Assembly (NCBI GenBank): GCA_031553975.1
Contig: JAVBKP010000126.1
Span: 1-19,019, forward strand
From: JAVBKP01 sp031553975
GTDB taxonomy: Bacteria > Bacillota > Clostridia > Peptostreptococcales > Anaerovoracaceae
Length of the DNA: 19,019 nt
Direction: 5' to 3'
This document shows positions 8,274-15,654 of this stretch, piece after piece (positions within the stretch are counted from its first letter, which is position 1; each line of letters starts with the position of its first letter). Position numbers and translations under genes: made by a program. A model generated the notes under the pieces. The model worked only from the letters and a program-made list of their open reading frames with translations. It did no database searches and was not told the DNA's origin.

Positions 8274-10523
8274 CTACTTGTTTAAATCAATTAAGCATCT
8301 ATCAATTATATAAAAATTGCTGTATTCACCATTGTGGGCTTTCAAGAATGCTTCGCTATATCTTACACAAATATATAGCTTGTGGCTCGCCACGGAATCA
8401 TAAGAATAAGAATTTGCACGAGAAGGGGTAGAATTGCTGATTAACGCCATGATTTCCGCTTTGTCTGTAATGACTTTTCTAGTGCTTGACGGGGTAGGTG
8501 GGGTTAGACCAAAGTTATTGATCTCTTCCACGGAAGTCATTTCTTTGTCATATTTGTCATAGGTGAGGCTATTGTAGCTATTTTCATCTAACACCGCATA
8601 AGCCACGTCATCTATATTAAGCATAAGGCGATCATAGTAACCTTTGGACTTTAGCCAGTCTATGACTCTTGTATAGCTGTCACCAATCTTAAAATTCATG
8701 AACTCACTTTGATATGCAGTGAAATCTTGGGGTGATGAGGACACGCGTCCATCGGATATTTCCTTAAAATGTCCAACAGACTGTGCAGTACTTGCAAAAC
8801 TCATTGAAATCAAGGAACCTTTAGGCATAAAGATGCCCTCAAAAGATTGGTCCATAATATCGGCCTTTAGCAAACTATATAACTCGATTTGTTCAGTTTC
8901 ACTAAGGACAATAGGTTCGCCAGCCGCTACGGATGAAGTGACTGTAAGCTTTTGGAAAGCATAGGGATCCATTGTCAGTGCTTCTGATGTATACATTAGG
9001 TTAGAAATATTCATTTTTTGCTTAAACTCTGTAGACCCAATGATCTTTTGGTAATCAGGATTGATAAACAATTTTTCATTTGGGATGGAGAAGTAGCCTC
9101 TTTCCAATGAGGTGCCGTTTTTCATTGCATAATCAAAATAACAGTTAAACAGAGCAGATTCAGTAGGGTATGCCTCATTGCGTATATCTATTAGACTGGC
9201 ATGGAGGTCTATGGCTGCTTGTATATTTTCAGGATCTGAGAATTCAATTCTATTTGAATTTTGTTTATAATTACCATTGTTTGGAGATAGCAATGAGCCC
9301 AAAATATCCTCATCGATATACATTGATTTTACTTTGCCAGCATCGGGTAATTTTCGCTCATACCCAGTGATGTCTATATTTATGCCCACGATGAAGAGGG
9401 TAGAGCATAGGGCATAAATGCCTAGGCGGATAAACATGTTTTTGTTAAAGATGGACCAGCTTTTAGCTAGTACCAACTCCATGATGATGAAGGTAAGCAA
9501 GCCGCCAATGGCAAATCCAATATAGACAAAAGGTGAATGTAAGGTTGATCTATAGGAAGTCTGAGGTGCTAGGGCGGTAAAAAAAGCACCAAAAGCAGTC
9601 ATGCCCAAAAAAGTGATAATAAAACTAATAAACAAAGCCATGGGACGTAAGGTCATAGAGTCAGAGACCCGCTCTAGTTTTTTTGTTTGGTATACATAAT
9701 ATCCCATGCCCAACAAAACAATAGCACTGAACGCGTACCACAATGTCCAGCCAATATCAAAGCCTGTGTCGTTACTAAAAGGCCTTAGTACAGGACTGAT
9801 GGATATCATGATATTGTTGAAATCAGAGGAAGCCACGTAGCCTACTAAGAAAGAATCAAAGTAAAAGGTAAGAGTCAGCAAAATCCCACTGGTGAGAAAA
9901 ACTAAGGTGCAAGACAACAAAAAGTGAAATAGTTGATTCCCAGATACTGAGGCGGCGAAGCAAGCAATGGCATATATAACCAGTACAATAAGGGCTGCCT
10001 GCCACATCCAATCTAAAACGGACAGCGGAGTAAAAATATCTTTCATCGTGGGTGTGTTAGAACCATTCTCGTATACTGGATTCAAGACTGGCTTGTGCAT
10101 CATCAGTAGGATAAGACCATTAAATATAATGTGGGCAAGACTCATAATAGAGCCAGAGGCAACATGGCTGGCATACAGACCAGCCCTAGTCACAGGCATA
10201 GCATGGACTATGGTGCTAGCACTGACACTGTGCATGTACTTGAAAAGCACTACAGCAACACATATGGGAATAACCACATTCTCAAAGGCAAGAAATCCAT
10301 TTGTACCTGACAACGTACTTTGGAGAAGATAATAATTTTCGTTTAGGGTACTGTATGAAATCAATATGGGAAATATAGTAGTTAAGAATCCCGCCAAAGT
10401 TGCCAGCACAGGCAGAGGCCAAAACCTTCTAAAGTCTTCCACCATAAGGGCTTTGCTAAATAGAGGCGATTTTGCGCCATTTGCTTTTGGAAATCCTTTA
10501 AAAAATAATGCTTTCAATGTCAC
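8274..10523 (-). CDS. ABC transporter permease paralogue 1 (749 aa, large ectodomain)
   Basis: This is a polytopic membrane protein with the same plan as the next two genes: an N-terminal MVEDFRRFWPLPVLATLAGF, the loop HAMPVTRAGLYASH with LLMMHKPV, about nine helices in the first 375 residues, and then a large outside domain. That domain has GYERKLPDAGKVKSMYIDE, ENIQAAIDLHAS, FDYAMKNGTSLERGYF and VIDWLKSKGYYDRL. The start is taken as the GTG at 10523 because AGGAGGT (10537-10531) lies 7 nt before it. A GTG at 10532 is in frame but overlaps that ribosome site. The chosen start lies 26 bp inside the ATPase gene, so the two are translationally linked. The C-terminus extends beyond that of paralogue 2. 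It is probably one half of the transport channel. Its substrate is unknown. Confidence 0.85.
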   Translation of the reverse strand: MTLKALFFKGFPKANGAKSPLFSKALMVEDFRRFWPLPVLATLAGFLTTIFPILISYSTLNENYYLLQSTLSGTNGFLAFENVVIPICVAVVLFKYMHSVSASTIVHAMPVTRAGLYASHVASGSIMSLAHIIFNGLILLMMHKPVLNPVYENGSNTPTMKDIFTPLSVLDWMWQAALIVLVIYAIACFAASVSGNQLFHFLLSCTLVFLTSGILLTLTFYFDSFLVGYVASSDFNNIMISISPVLRPFSNDTGFDIGWTLWYAFSAIVLLGMGYYVYQTKKLERVSDSMTLRPMALFISFIITFLGMTAFGAFFTALAPQTSYRSTLHSPFVYIGFAIGGLLTFIIMELVLAKSWSIFNKNMFIRLGIYALCSTLFIVGINIDITGYERKLPDAGKVKSMYIDEDILGSLLSPNNGNYKQNSNRIEFSDPENIQAAIDLHASLIDIRNEAYPTESALFNCYFDYAMKNGTSLERGYFSIPNEKLFINPDYQKIIGSTEFKQKMNISNLMYTSEALTMDPYAFQKLTVTSSVAAGEPIVLSETEQIELYSLLKADIMDQSFEGIFMPKGSLISMSFASTAQSVGHFKEISDGRVSSSPQDFTAYQSEFMNFKIGDSYTRVIDWLKSKGYYDRLMLNIDDVAYAVLDENSYNSLTYDKYDKEMTSVEEINNFGLTPPTPSSTRKVITDKAEIMALISNSTPSRANSYSYDSVASHKLYICVRYSEAFLKAHNGEYSNFYIIDRCLIDLNK

Positions 10524-11394
10524 TATTGCCACCTCCTATTTCATAGATAAATATTTCTTCAAGGCTAAGAGGAAGCAAGTCAAAAACAGCAGGATTTTGT
10601 TTGCTGATTGCAGTCTCCACGTCTTCTTTTCTATTTTTGACAATTAATAGGTCCATGCTACCTCGAGATTCTTGATGCATAACATTTAGGCCCTCGTAGG
10701 GATCTTCTGGTCTTTTGGAGAAGGCTACTTGGATCTTGTGAATATCGGTTTTTAATTCATCTAAATCTCTTTCTATGATCATTTTGCCATCTCGGACAAT
10801 GCCTATTGAATCACAAATTCCTTCCATTTCTCTCAAATTGTGGGAAGAAACAAGAACAGTCATTTCTCTTTCTGCCACATCCTCTACTACACATTTCCAT
10901 ACCAGTTTTCGGACGATTGGGTCAAGTCCGTCAATGGGTTCATCTAGGATTAGATATTCTGGCATAGAGGACATAACCAGGATGAAAGCGGCTTGTTTTT
11001 GCATACCTTTAGAGAACTTGTTTAGCTTGCGTTTTTCGCTAAGATTGAACTGAGTTAGCATATGGTGGTAACGTTCATCACTCCATTTTGGATATATGGA
11101 TTTATAAAACCTAGCGGCATCTTTCAAATTGTAAGAGGCAAAGAAAAATAAGTCATCAGGGATGAATCCGATGCGCTCCTTGATAGAAACGTTTTCGTAT
11201 ACAGGCTGATTGTCTATGAGAATATCACCGTCATCTTGCACCAATACGCCGGTCAAATGTTTTATCAAGGTGGTTTTACCAGAGCCATTTACCCCAACGA
11301 GGCCATAGATTGAGCCTTTTCGCACATTTACATCTAAACCATTGAGGGCGTTTGTACCATCAAAAGATTTGTATAGATTGTTTACTTGTATCAT
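10498..11394 (-). CDS. ABC transporter ATP-binding protein (YtrB-like)
   Basis: This is a 298-aa nucleotide-binding subunit that powers the adjacent permeases from the cytoplasmic side. All catalytic motifs are present: Walker A GVNGSGKTT (34-42), the signature FSKGMQKQ (127-134) in place of LSGGQ, Walker B YLILDEP (147-153) with Glu152, the D-loop DGLDP (155-159), and the switch His185 in SSHNL. The Q-loop position reads IGFIPDD, lacking the usual Gln, as in several exporter-type ATPases of this group. A C-terminal regulatory tail of about 80 residues follows. The ATG at 11394 has AGGAGG 9 nt upstream and lies 4 bp after the repressor stop. Its own 3' end overlaps the start of permease 1. 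Confidence 0.95.
   Translation of the reverse strand: MIQVNNLYKSFDGTNALNGLDVNVRKGSIYGLVGVNGSGKTTLIKHLTGVLVQDDGDILIDNQPVYENVSIKERIGFIPDDLFFFASYNLKDAARFYKSIYPKWSDERYHHMLTQFNLSEKRKLNKFSKGMQKQAAFILVMSSMPEYLILDEPIDGLDPIVRKLVWKCVVEDVAEREMTVLVSSHNLREMEGICDSIGIVRDGKMIIERDLDELKTDIHKIQVAFSKRPEDPYEGLNVMHQESRGSMDLLIVKNRKEDVETAISKQNPAVFDLLPLSLEEIFIYEIGGGNSDIESIIF
10531..10537 (-). promoter_or_regulatory. Ribosome binding site of permease 1 inside the ATPase gene
   Basis: Minus-strand AGGAGGT is read in the ATPase frame as part of its Gly-rich C-terminus (IGGGNS). It serves the GTG start at 10523. It rules out the GTG at 10532, whose first base is inside the site. Confidence 0.75.
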
Positions 11395-11398
11395 TGTT

Positions 11399-11809
11399 TT
11401 AGTCCTCCTCTGAGATATTAGAATTTTTGTTAAACATAGGCGCGTTTTCTAAAAGTTCTTTGACAATAAGTGATAAATCCTCCTGGGGAAGACCTAGGAA
11501 TAGCATTTCATCAAGATTATGTTTTAATTGTGCTTTTAGCTCAGACAGCCGTTTTTCATCCATGGATTTGTCGTCTACTTTACAAACAAAGCTACCAAGC
11601 CCTGACACAGTGTAGAGAAATCCTTGGTATTCTAACTCCCGATATGCCTTTTGGATGGTATTAGGGTTCACGGTGAGCGTTTTAGAAAGCTCTCGAACAG
11701 AGGGCATTTTGGCATCAGGGAGCAAAACTTTATTTATAATTAGAGATTTAAAATTGTCTACAATCTGTTCATATATTGATTTTCTGCTTTTTAGATCAAT
11801 TTGAAACAT
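11399..11809 (-). CDS. GntR-family transcriptional regulator, YtrA subfamily
   Basis: This is a short (136 aa) GntR protein. The N-terminal winged helix-turn-helix covers about residues 10-75, with SIYEQIVDNFKSLI, then PSVRELSKTLTVNPNTIQKA, then YRELEYQGFLYTVSGLGSFV. The C-terminal part is only about 50 residues of helix (LSELKAQLKHNLDEML), the hallmark of the YtrA subfamily, which has no large effector domain. It is first in the operon, with an ATG at 11809 and AGGAGG 6 nt upstream. Members of this type usually repress their own ABC transporter operon and are released by envelope-active compounds. The palindrome in the promoter just upstream is the likely operator. The inducer is not known. 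Confidence 0.93.
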   Translation of the reverse strand: MFQIDLKSRKSIYEQIVDNFKSLIINKVLLPDAKMPSVRELSKTLTVNPNTIQKAYRELEYQGFLYTVSGLGSFVCKVDDKSMDEKRLSELKAQLKHNLDEMLFLGLPQEDLSLIVKELLENAPMFNKNSNISEED

Positions 11810-11864
11810 AAATTTCCTCCTCTCTATATATTTTGCGTTATTTATGATAATATTAGTAGTATTA

Positions 11865-11889
11865 ACTAAACTCGTAGGTAAAGTTTAGT
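11865..11889. promoter_or_regulatory. Second inverted repeat in the GntR operon leader
   Basis: ACTAAAC (11865-11871) and GTTTAGT (11883-11889) are perfect 7-bp arms around 11 nt. With the promoter below, transcription would start near 11892, so this hairpin would form at the very 5' end of the operon mRNA. It may be a second binding site or a 5' stabilising stem. It could also be chance in AT-rich DNA. Confidence 0.4.
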
Positions 11890-11898
11890 GGCATATTA

Positions 11899-11928
11899 AG
11901 TGTACTATGTGACATAGTACACTGTCAA
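11899..11928 (-). promoter_or_regulatory. Promoter and palindromic operator of the GntR-ABC operon
   Basis: On the minus strand, a consensus -35 TTGACA (11928-11923) is followed after 18 bp by TACACT (11904-11899, 4/6 to the -10 consensus). The same stretch is a palindrome with perfect 11-bp arms: 11899-11909 (AGTGTACTATG) and 11913-11923 (CATAGTACACT), spacer TGA. It fills the promoter spacer and covers the -10. A repressor bound here would block RNA polymerase. The adjacent YtrA-type regulator is the obvious ligand (inference). Confidence 0.75.
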
Positions 11929-11957
11929 CGATTATTTTTGAAGTTATGAGGATTATT

Positions 11958-12962
11958 ATGGAAAGCAGAAAAGGAATTAAAATTTGGATTATTATAATTG
12001 TCGTAGTGCTTGTCATTAGCATACCTGGTGCCATACTTACACTTGGTATTAAGGGCATGAGCAATGGGATCATAGGGAACCAGTCTAGCTATGAAACTGG
12101 ATTTAATGGGCCATATATAGGTGTATTACACATACAAGGCGCTATTGCTGATGTAGCAGCAGATCCATTGTCTGGCGGTGTTTCGTACAATCACCAGTGG
12201 ACCCTAGATGAATTAGATAGGCTAATGGACGATGCATACAATGAGGGGCTTGTGCTCTTCATAGACTCGCCAGGTGGGGGGATATATGAGACTGACGAAT
12301 TATATCTAAAAGTAAAAGAATATATTGAGTACACAGGAAACCCAGTATATGCGGCCATGGGCTCTATGGCTGCCTCAGGTGGTTATTATACTGCCGTGGC
12401 GGCTGAGAAGGTATTTGCCAATAGGAATACGCTGACAGGGTCTATTGGGGTGACCATGGGGACGTTGTATGATATATCTGGATTTTTAGACCGATATGGA
12501 ATCAAAGCGACAACCATTACTTCCGGAAAGAACAAGGCCATGGGGGATATGAGTCAGCCACTGACAGTGGAGCAAAAGGAAATTTTTCAATCGATATCTG
12601 ATGATGCCTATAATCAATTCGTAGGAATCGTAGCCAAAGAGAGAAATATTAAAGTTACTGATATGTACGCCATTGCAGATGGTAGAGTGTATACAGCGTC
12701 CCAAGCCTTATACTATGGTCTAGTAGATGAACTAGGCACTGTTGATGATGCCGTTTGGGATATGTCTGAGAAGTATGGTCTAGAGGATTGTTATGTAGAG
12801 GATTTGTATTATGAGGACAATTCATTTCTTTCTCAGCTGATGAGACTTCAGACCAATGTACAGATTCCAGGAGAGCTAGGTGCTGTACTTAAGCTAACAG
12901 GAAAGACGGATTTGCTAAATGATGAGATGCCAATAAGCTATATGTGTGAATTCGGCAAATAA
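11958..12962 (+). CDS. sppA: Signal peptide peptidase SppA, membrane-anchored serine protease
   Basis: This is a 334-aa SppA of the short (single-domain) Gram-positive type. It cleaves left-over signal peptides and other membrane peptides. A single N-terminal membrane anchor covers about residues 9-33 (KIWIIIIVVVLVISIPGAIL), and the protease domain lies outside. The nucleophile is Ser140 in GSMAASGGYY, and the general base is most likely Lys193 in TSGKNKAMGD, giving the Ser/Lys dyad of the family. FIDSPGGG and LTGSIGV are further conserved strands. The start is taken at ATG 11958, because TGAGGA (11947-11952) lies 5 nt before it. An ATG at 11946 would overlap that site. It is divergent from the GntR-ABC operon, and the 148-bp gap contains that operon's operator. 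It ends at a strong terminator and is monocistronic. Confidence 0.93.
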   Translation: MESRKGIKIWIIIIVVVLVISIPGAILTLGIKGMSNGIIGNQSSYETGFNGPYIGVLHIQGAIADVAADPLSGGVSYNHQWTLDELDRLMDDAYNEGLVLFIDSPGGGIYETDELYLKVKEYIEYTGNPVYAAMGSMAASGGYYTAVAAEKVFANRNTLTGSIGVTMGTLYDISGFLDRYGIKATTITSGKNKAMGDMSQPLTVEQKEIFQSISDDAYNQFVGIVAKERNIKVTDMYAIADGRVYTASQALYYGLVDELGTVDDAVWDMSEKYGLEDCYVEDLYYEDNSFLSQLMRLQTNVQIPGELGAVLKLTGKTDLLNDEMPISYMCEFGK

Positions 12963-12976
12963 TTCACAAAATGGAA

Positions 12977-13025
12977 AGCTCCCTTTGTCTGCTTTAGTAA
13001 GCAATAGACCAAGGGAGCCTTTTTA
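12977..13025 (+). terminator. Intrinsic terminator of sppA
   Basis: GCTCCCTT (12978-12985) pairs with AAGGGAGC (13011-13018). Inside it, GTCT and GCTT pair with AAGC and AGAC across a TAGT loop. The tract CTTTTTAT follows. The stem begins 15 bp after the sppA stop. Confidence 0.93.
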
Positions 13026-13028
13026 TAT

Positions 13029-13070
13029 AAAACCTTCCGGCACACCCATGTAGGACGTGCCTAGGGTTTT
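13029..13070. repeat. Imperfect inverted repeat between sppA and the PilZ gene
   Basis: AAAACC (13029-13034) pairs with GGTTTT (13065-13070), and GGCAC (13039-13043) pairs with GTGCC (13057-13061). This makes a two-tier stem-loop in the 252-bp gap between the sppA stop and the PilZ start. It lies after the sppA terminator and before the PilZ promoter, so its transcript is unknown. I compared it with the c-di-GMP riboswitch core and saw no match. Confidence 0.45.
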
Positions 13071-13105
13071 GCAAAGTTATGTAGTTAATATTGCACAAAC
13101 AAAGG

Positions 13106-13134
13106 TTGAATATACAGGCAAAATTTGGTATTAT
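13106..13134 (+). promoter_or_regulatory. Sigma-A-type promoter of the PilZ gene
   Basis: TTGAAT (13106-13111) and TATTAT (13129-13134) are separated by exactly 17 bp. The leader to the ATG at 13215 would be about 75 nt, purine-rich and without a clear structure. Confidence 0.7.
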
Positions 13135-13214
13135 TAAAAGAGAAAAGTAAAACGAAGAGGAAAAGAAGAAAAAGTCAAGAGAGCATAGTTGATGTTAAAT
13201 GAAAAGAGAAAGCC

Positions 13215-13802
13215 ATGGGAAAAAACAATATTAAAATTGGCAGCGAAGTGGAAATCAATTTAAAACAATTTAGCCATCTTGATTTGCATGCAAAGACAAA
13301 GCTACAATCCATGACGGAAGATGAGAGGGATTTTAAAGTTGATAAAATTAAAATCAACGGAAAGCCCTTTGATTTAATGCAGGGAATACCGATGCAAGCT
13401 TGTTTTAAGGGTGAGAATTGCACTTTGATTTGTGAATGCAGATTGATTGAAGAGAAAGCAGATGGTTGCGAAAGCCTAAAGCGAATTACCCGATTTGATC
13501 AAATACAACCAAGGCAGTATGACCGCATAAAGGCAATGGCCTCGGTGAAGTATATGGTAATACAAGGCGGTAAGAATGTGGGAGAGGTATATGAAGGCAT
13601 TGTAGAAGACATGAGTATTAAAGGTGCCGGCATCATTGGGCCTAAGTTTGTAGAAAAAGACTCTGTTCTTAGAATCAATATTCATCCAGACCTTGGACCA
13701 AACAGCGATATTCAGGTCTATGGCAAAGTGGTAAGAGTAAAACAGAAGAATGACAAGGGAAAGATTATGTTTGAAATCGGAACCGAATTTATAACCATAT
13801 AG
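13215..13802 (+). CDS. PilZ-domain c-di-GMP receptor (YcgR/MotI-like)
   Basis: This is a 195-aa cytoplasmic protein. The C-terminal half is a PilZ domain with both c-di-GMP motifs: RxxxR as RQYDR (Arg100, Arg104) and [D/N]xSxxG as DMSIKG (Asp132, Ser134, Gly137). The N-terminal hundred residues look like the beta-barrel YcgR-type N-domain (IKIGSEVEINL at its start). This two-domain plan matches flagellar brakes such as YcgR and Bacillus MotI/DgrA, which slow flagellar rotation when c-di-GMP is high. The chemoreceptor fragment at the left end is consistent with a motile host. The ATG at 13215 has only a weak purine-rich ribosome site (AGAGAAAG), so expression may be low. It has its own promoter 80 bp upstream. 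The flagellar role is inference; a role in polysaccharide control is equally open. Confidence 0.88.
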   Translation: MGKNNIKIGSEVEINLKQFSHLDLHAKTKLQSMTEDERDFKVDKIKINGKPFDLMQGIPMQACFKGENCTLICECRLIEEKADGCESLKRITRFDQIQPRQYDRIKAMASVKYMVIQGGKNVGEVYEGIVEDMSIKGAGIIGPKFVEKDSVLRINIHPDLGPNSDIQVYGKVVRVKQKNDKGKIMFEIGTEFITI

Positions 13803-13842
13803 ATAACACAAGCAACAAGTGAATAAGAGTAAAGAAAAAAAC

Positions 13843-13871
13843 TTGACACACCCACCAGGGTGTGTTATTTT
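13843..13871 (+). promoter_or_regulatory. Promoter of the ylxM-ffh-rpsP operon with internal palindrome
   Basis: TTGACA (13843-13848) and TATTTT (13866-13871) are spaced by 17 bp. ACACACCC (13846-13853) and GGGTGTGT (13858-13865) form a perfect 8-bp inverted repeat around ACCA, filling the spacer. The same hairpin followed by TATTTT can also be read as a terminator for the PilZ gene 45 bp upstream. Both readings may be true. Confidence 0.65.
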
Positions 13872-13890
13872 GTAGTAGGGAGATTTATAA

Positions 13891-14259
13891 ATGTTTGAAA
13901 ACGTAATTGAAATGTCTATGCTATATGATTTCTATGGAGAGCTTCTTTCGGACAAGCAAAAGGCTGTCATGCAGTTTTTTCATGAGGAAGACTTGACACA
14001 ATCAGAGATAGCGGACCAGCTAGAAATAAGCAGACAGGCAGTTCACGAGGCGATAAAGGCTTGTGAAAAATCACTCCACGAGTTTGAAGACAAACTGGGA
14101 TTGGTGGCTAAGTTTAAGAATGTCCAAGAGACTCTTAAAAAAAATGATTCATTGTTAGAACAAATTTTAGATGGTGATATTCTAGATGGCAAAATAACAA
14201 AGCTCTTATTGCAAATAAAATCAAATAACGAAAAGTTACTTGAGATTGAAAACAATTAG
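13891..14259 (+). CDS. ylxM: YlxM family HTH protein, SRP-associated
   Basis: This is a 122-aa helix-turn-helix protein that sits directly before ffh, as in most Firmicutes. The N-terminal region (LYDFYGELLSDKQKAVMQFF) is followed by a sigma-70 region-4-like HTH, LTQSEIADQLEISRQAVHEA (about 35-54), and then a charged helical tail. In streptococci YlxM binds SRP components and tunes targeting. A direct DNA target has not been established. The ATG at 13891 has AGGGAG about 8 nt upstream. The stop lies 23 bp before the ffh start, with no terminator between, so the two are co-transcribed. Confidence 0.93.
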   Translation: MFENVIEMSMLYDFYGELLSDKQKAVMQFFHEEDLTQSEIADQLEISRQAVHEAIKACEKSLHEFEDKLGLVAKFKNVQETLKKNDSLLEQILDGDILDGKITKLLLQIKSNNEKLLEIENN

Positions 14260-14282
14260 TTAATACCAAAAGGAGGATAACC

Positions 14283-15623
14283 ATGGCATTCGAAGGATTA
14301 AGTGAAAAGCTGCAAGGCGCGTTTAAAAAACTTCGCAGCAAGGGTGTCCTGACAGAAGCTGATATAAATGAGGCGATGAGAGAAGTTAAACTGGCTCTCC
14401 TAGAGGCGGATGTCAACTTTAAGGTAGTAAAGCAGTTCGTTGATACGATTAAAGAAAAATCAATGGGTGAAGAGGTATTACAGAGCCTTACACCGGGACA
14501 GCAAGTTGTTAAGATTGTAAATGATGAGTTGGTAAAAATATTAGGTGGGACAGGTAGTAAACTTACATACTCGCCTAAAGGCTTTACCGTCATACTACTG
14601 GCTGGACTGCAAGGCGCAGGTAAAACCACAACAGCTGGTAAACTAGCGTTGTACTTAAAGAAAAATGGTAAAAAACCAATGATGGCGGCTTGTGATGTAT
14701 ACAGACCTGCTGCTATAGACCAACTAGAGATTGTTGGTGAAAAAGTTGGTGTGCCTGTTTTCACCATGCGAGGGGAAAATAGGCCTGAAGTCATAGCGGT
14801 AAACGCTATTAAAGATGCTGAATATAAAGGACATGACGTCCTTATATTAGATACATCCGGACGTCTTCACATTGATGAAGGCTTGATGGAAGAACTTGTA
14901 AGAGTTAAAAAAGTGGCAAGGCCACATGAGATCCTTCTTGTAGTAGATGCCATGACAGGACAAGATGCTGTCAACGTGGCAGAGGGTTTTAATGAAAAGC
15001 TTGGTGTTGATGGAATCATCATGACAAAGCTAGATGGAGACACTCGTGGCGGCGCGGCGCTTTCTACAAAGACGGTTACAGGAAAACCGATTAAGTTCAT
15101 GGGTATGGGCGAAAAACTAGAAGCATTAGAGCCTTTCCACCCAGAGCGTATGGCATCTAGAATCCTAGGTATGGGCGATATGATGAGTCTCATCGAAAAA
15201 GCCCAAGAGGATTTTGACGAGGCCAAAGCCGCTGAAATTGAAAAGAAAATGGCTAAGAACCAGTTCACACTGGAGGACTTTTTAGATCAAATCGCCCAGA
15301 TGAAAAAAATGGGAGGCATCACCAAGATACTTGAAATGATGCCAGGTATGAATGATAAGGCGCTAAAAGACGTCAATGTAGATGAGAAAGAATTTGTCCA
15401 TATGGAGGCTATCATTTTATCCATGACAAAGGAAGAGAGAAATGACCCATCTACTATCAATGGAAGTCGCAGAAAGCGTATTGCCGCAGGAGCGGGACTT
15501 CCAGTCAACAAAGTAAACAACTTATTAAAGCGGTTTGAAGAAGCGCGAAAAATGATGAAACAGTTTTCAAATGCTCCAAAGTTTAAGAAAAAGAGAATGT
15601 TCGGCGGCTTTGGCGGATTTTAA
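14283..15623 (+). CDS. ffh: Signal recognition particle protein, GTPase
   Basis: Ffh (SRP54) binds signal sequences and 4.5S/6S RNA, and with FtsY delivers ribosomes to the SecYEG translocon. The product is 446 aa with the full N-G-M layout: an N-domain helical bundle (1 to about 90), then the GTPase with G1 GLQGAGKTTT (108-117, Lys114), DVYRPAAIDQL, G3 DTSGR (190-194) and G4 TKLDGDTRGG. The closing loop is GMGEKLEALEPFHPERM. The M domain carries the RNA-binding SRRKRIAAGAG and ends in a Met/Phe/Gly tail (MFGGFGGF). G3 is normally DTAGR; here Ala is replaced by Ser192. GGAGG lies 6 nt before the ATG. Confidence 0.98.
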   Translation: MAFEGLSEKLQGAFKKLRSKGVLTEADINEAMREVKLALLEADVNFKVVKQFVDTIKEKSMGEEVLQSLTPGQQVVKIVNDELVKILGGTGSKLTYSPKGFTVILLAGLQGAGKTTTAGKLALYLKKNGKKPMMAACDVYRPAAIDQLEIVGEKVGVPVFTMRGENRPEVIAVNAIKDAEYKGHDVLILDTSGRLHIDEGLMEELVRVKKVARPHEILLVVDAMTGQDAVNVAEGFNEKLGVDGIIMTKLDGDTRGGAALSTKTVTGKPIKFMGMGEKLEALEPFHPERMASRILGMGDMMSLIEKAQEDFDEAKAAEIEKKMAKNQFTLEDFLDQIAQMKKMGGITKILEMMPGMNDKALKDVNVDEKEFVHMEAIILSMTKEERNDPSTINGSRRKRIAAGAGLPVNKVNNLLKRFEEARKMMKQFSNAPKFKKKRMFGGFGGF

Positions 15624-15654
15624 ATAATTGAAAAAATCGAGGAGGAATTATAAA

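Noticed and set aside
9967..10332. 121-codon plus-strand frame inside permease 1
   Set aside because: It is antisense to a clear membrane protein gene, and its composition and lack of a ribosome site mark it as a shadow.
11946..11957. Earlier ATG for sppA
   Set aside because: It overlaps the TGAGGA ribosome site that fits the ATG at 11958.
13025..13214. c-di-GMP riboswitch upstream of the PilZ gene
   Set aside because: I looked for the conserved GEMM core and its receptor helix and did not see them; only a simple stem-loop and a promoter are present.
14135..14794. Long open frame on the minus strand opposite ylxM/ffh (219 codons)
   Set aside because: It lies antisense to highly conserved ffh, has no good ribosome site, and its sequence is Ser/Pro-rich low-complexity typical of a shadow frame.
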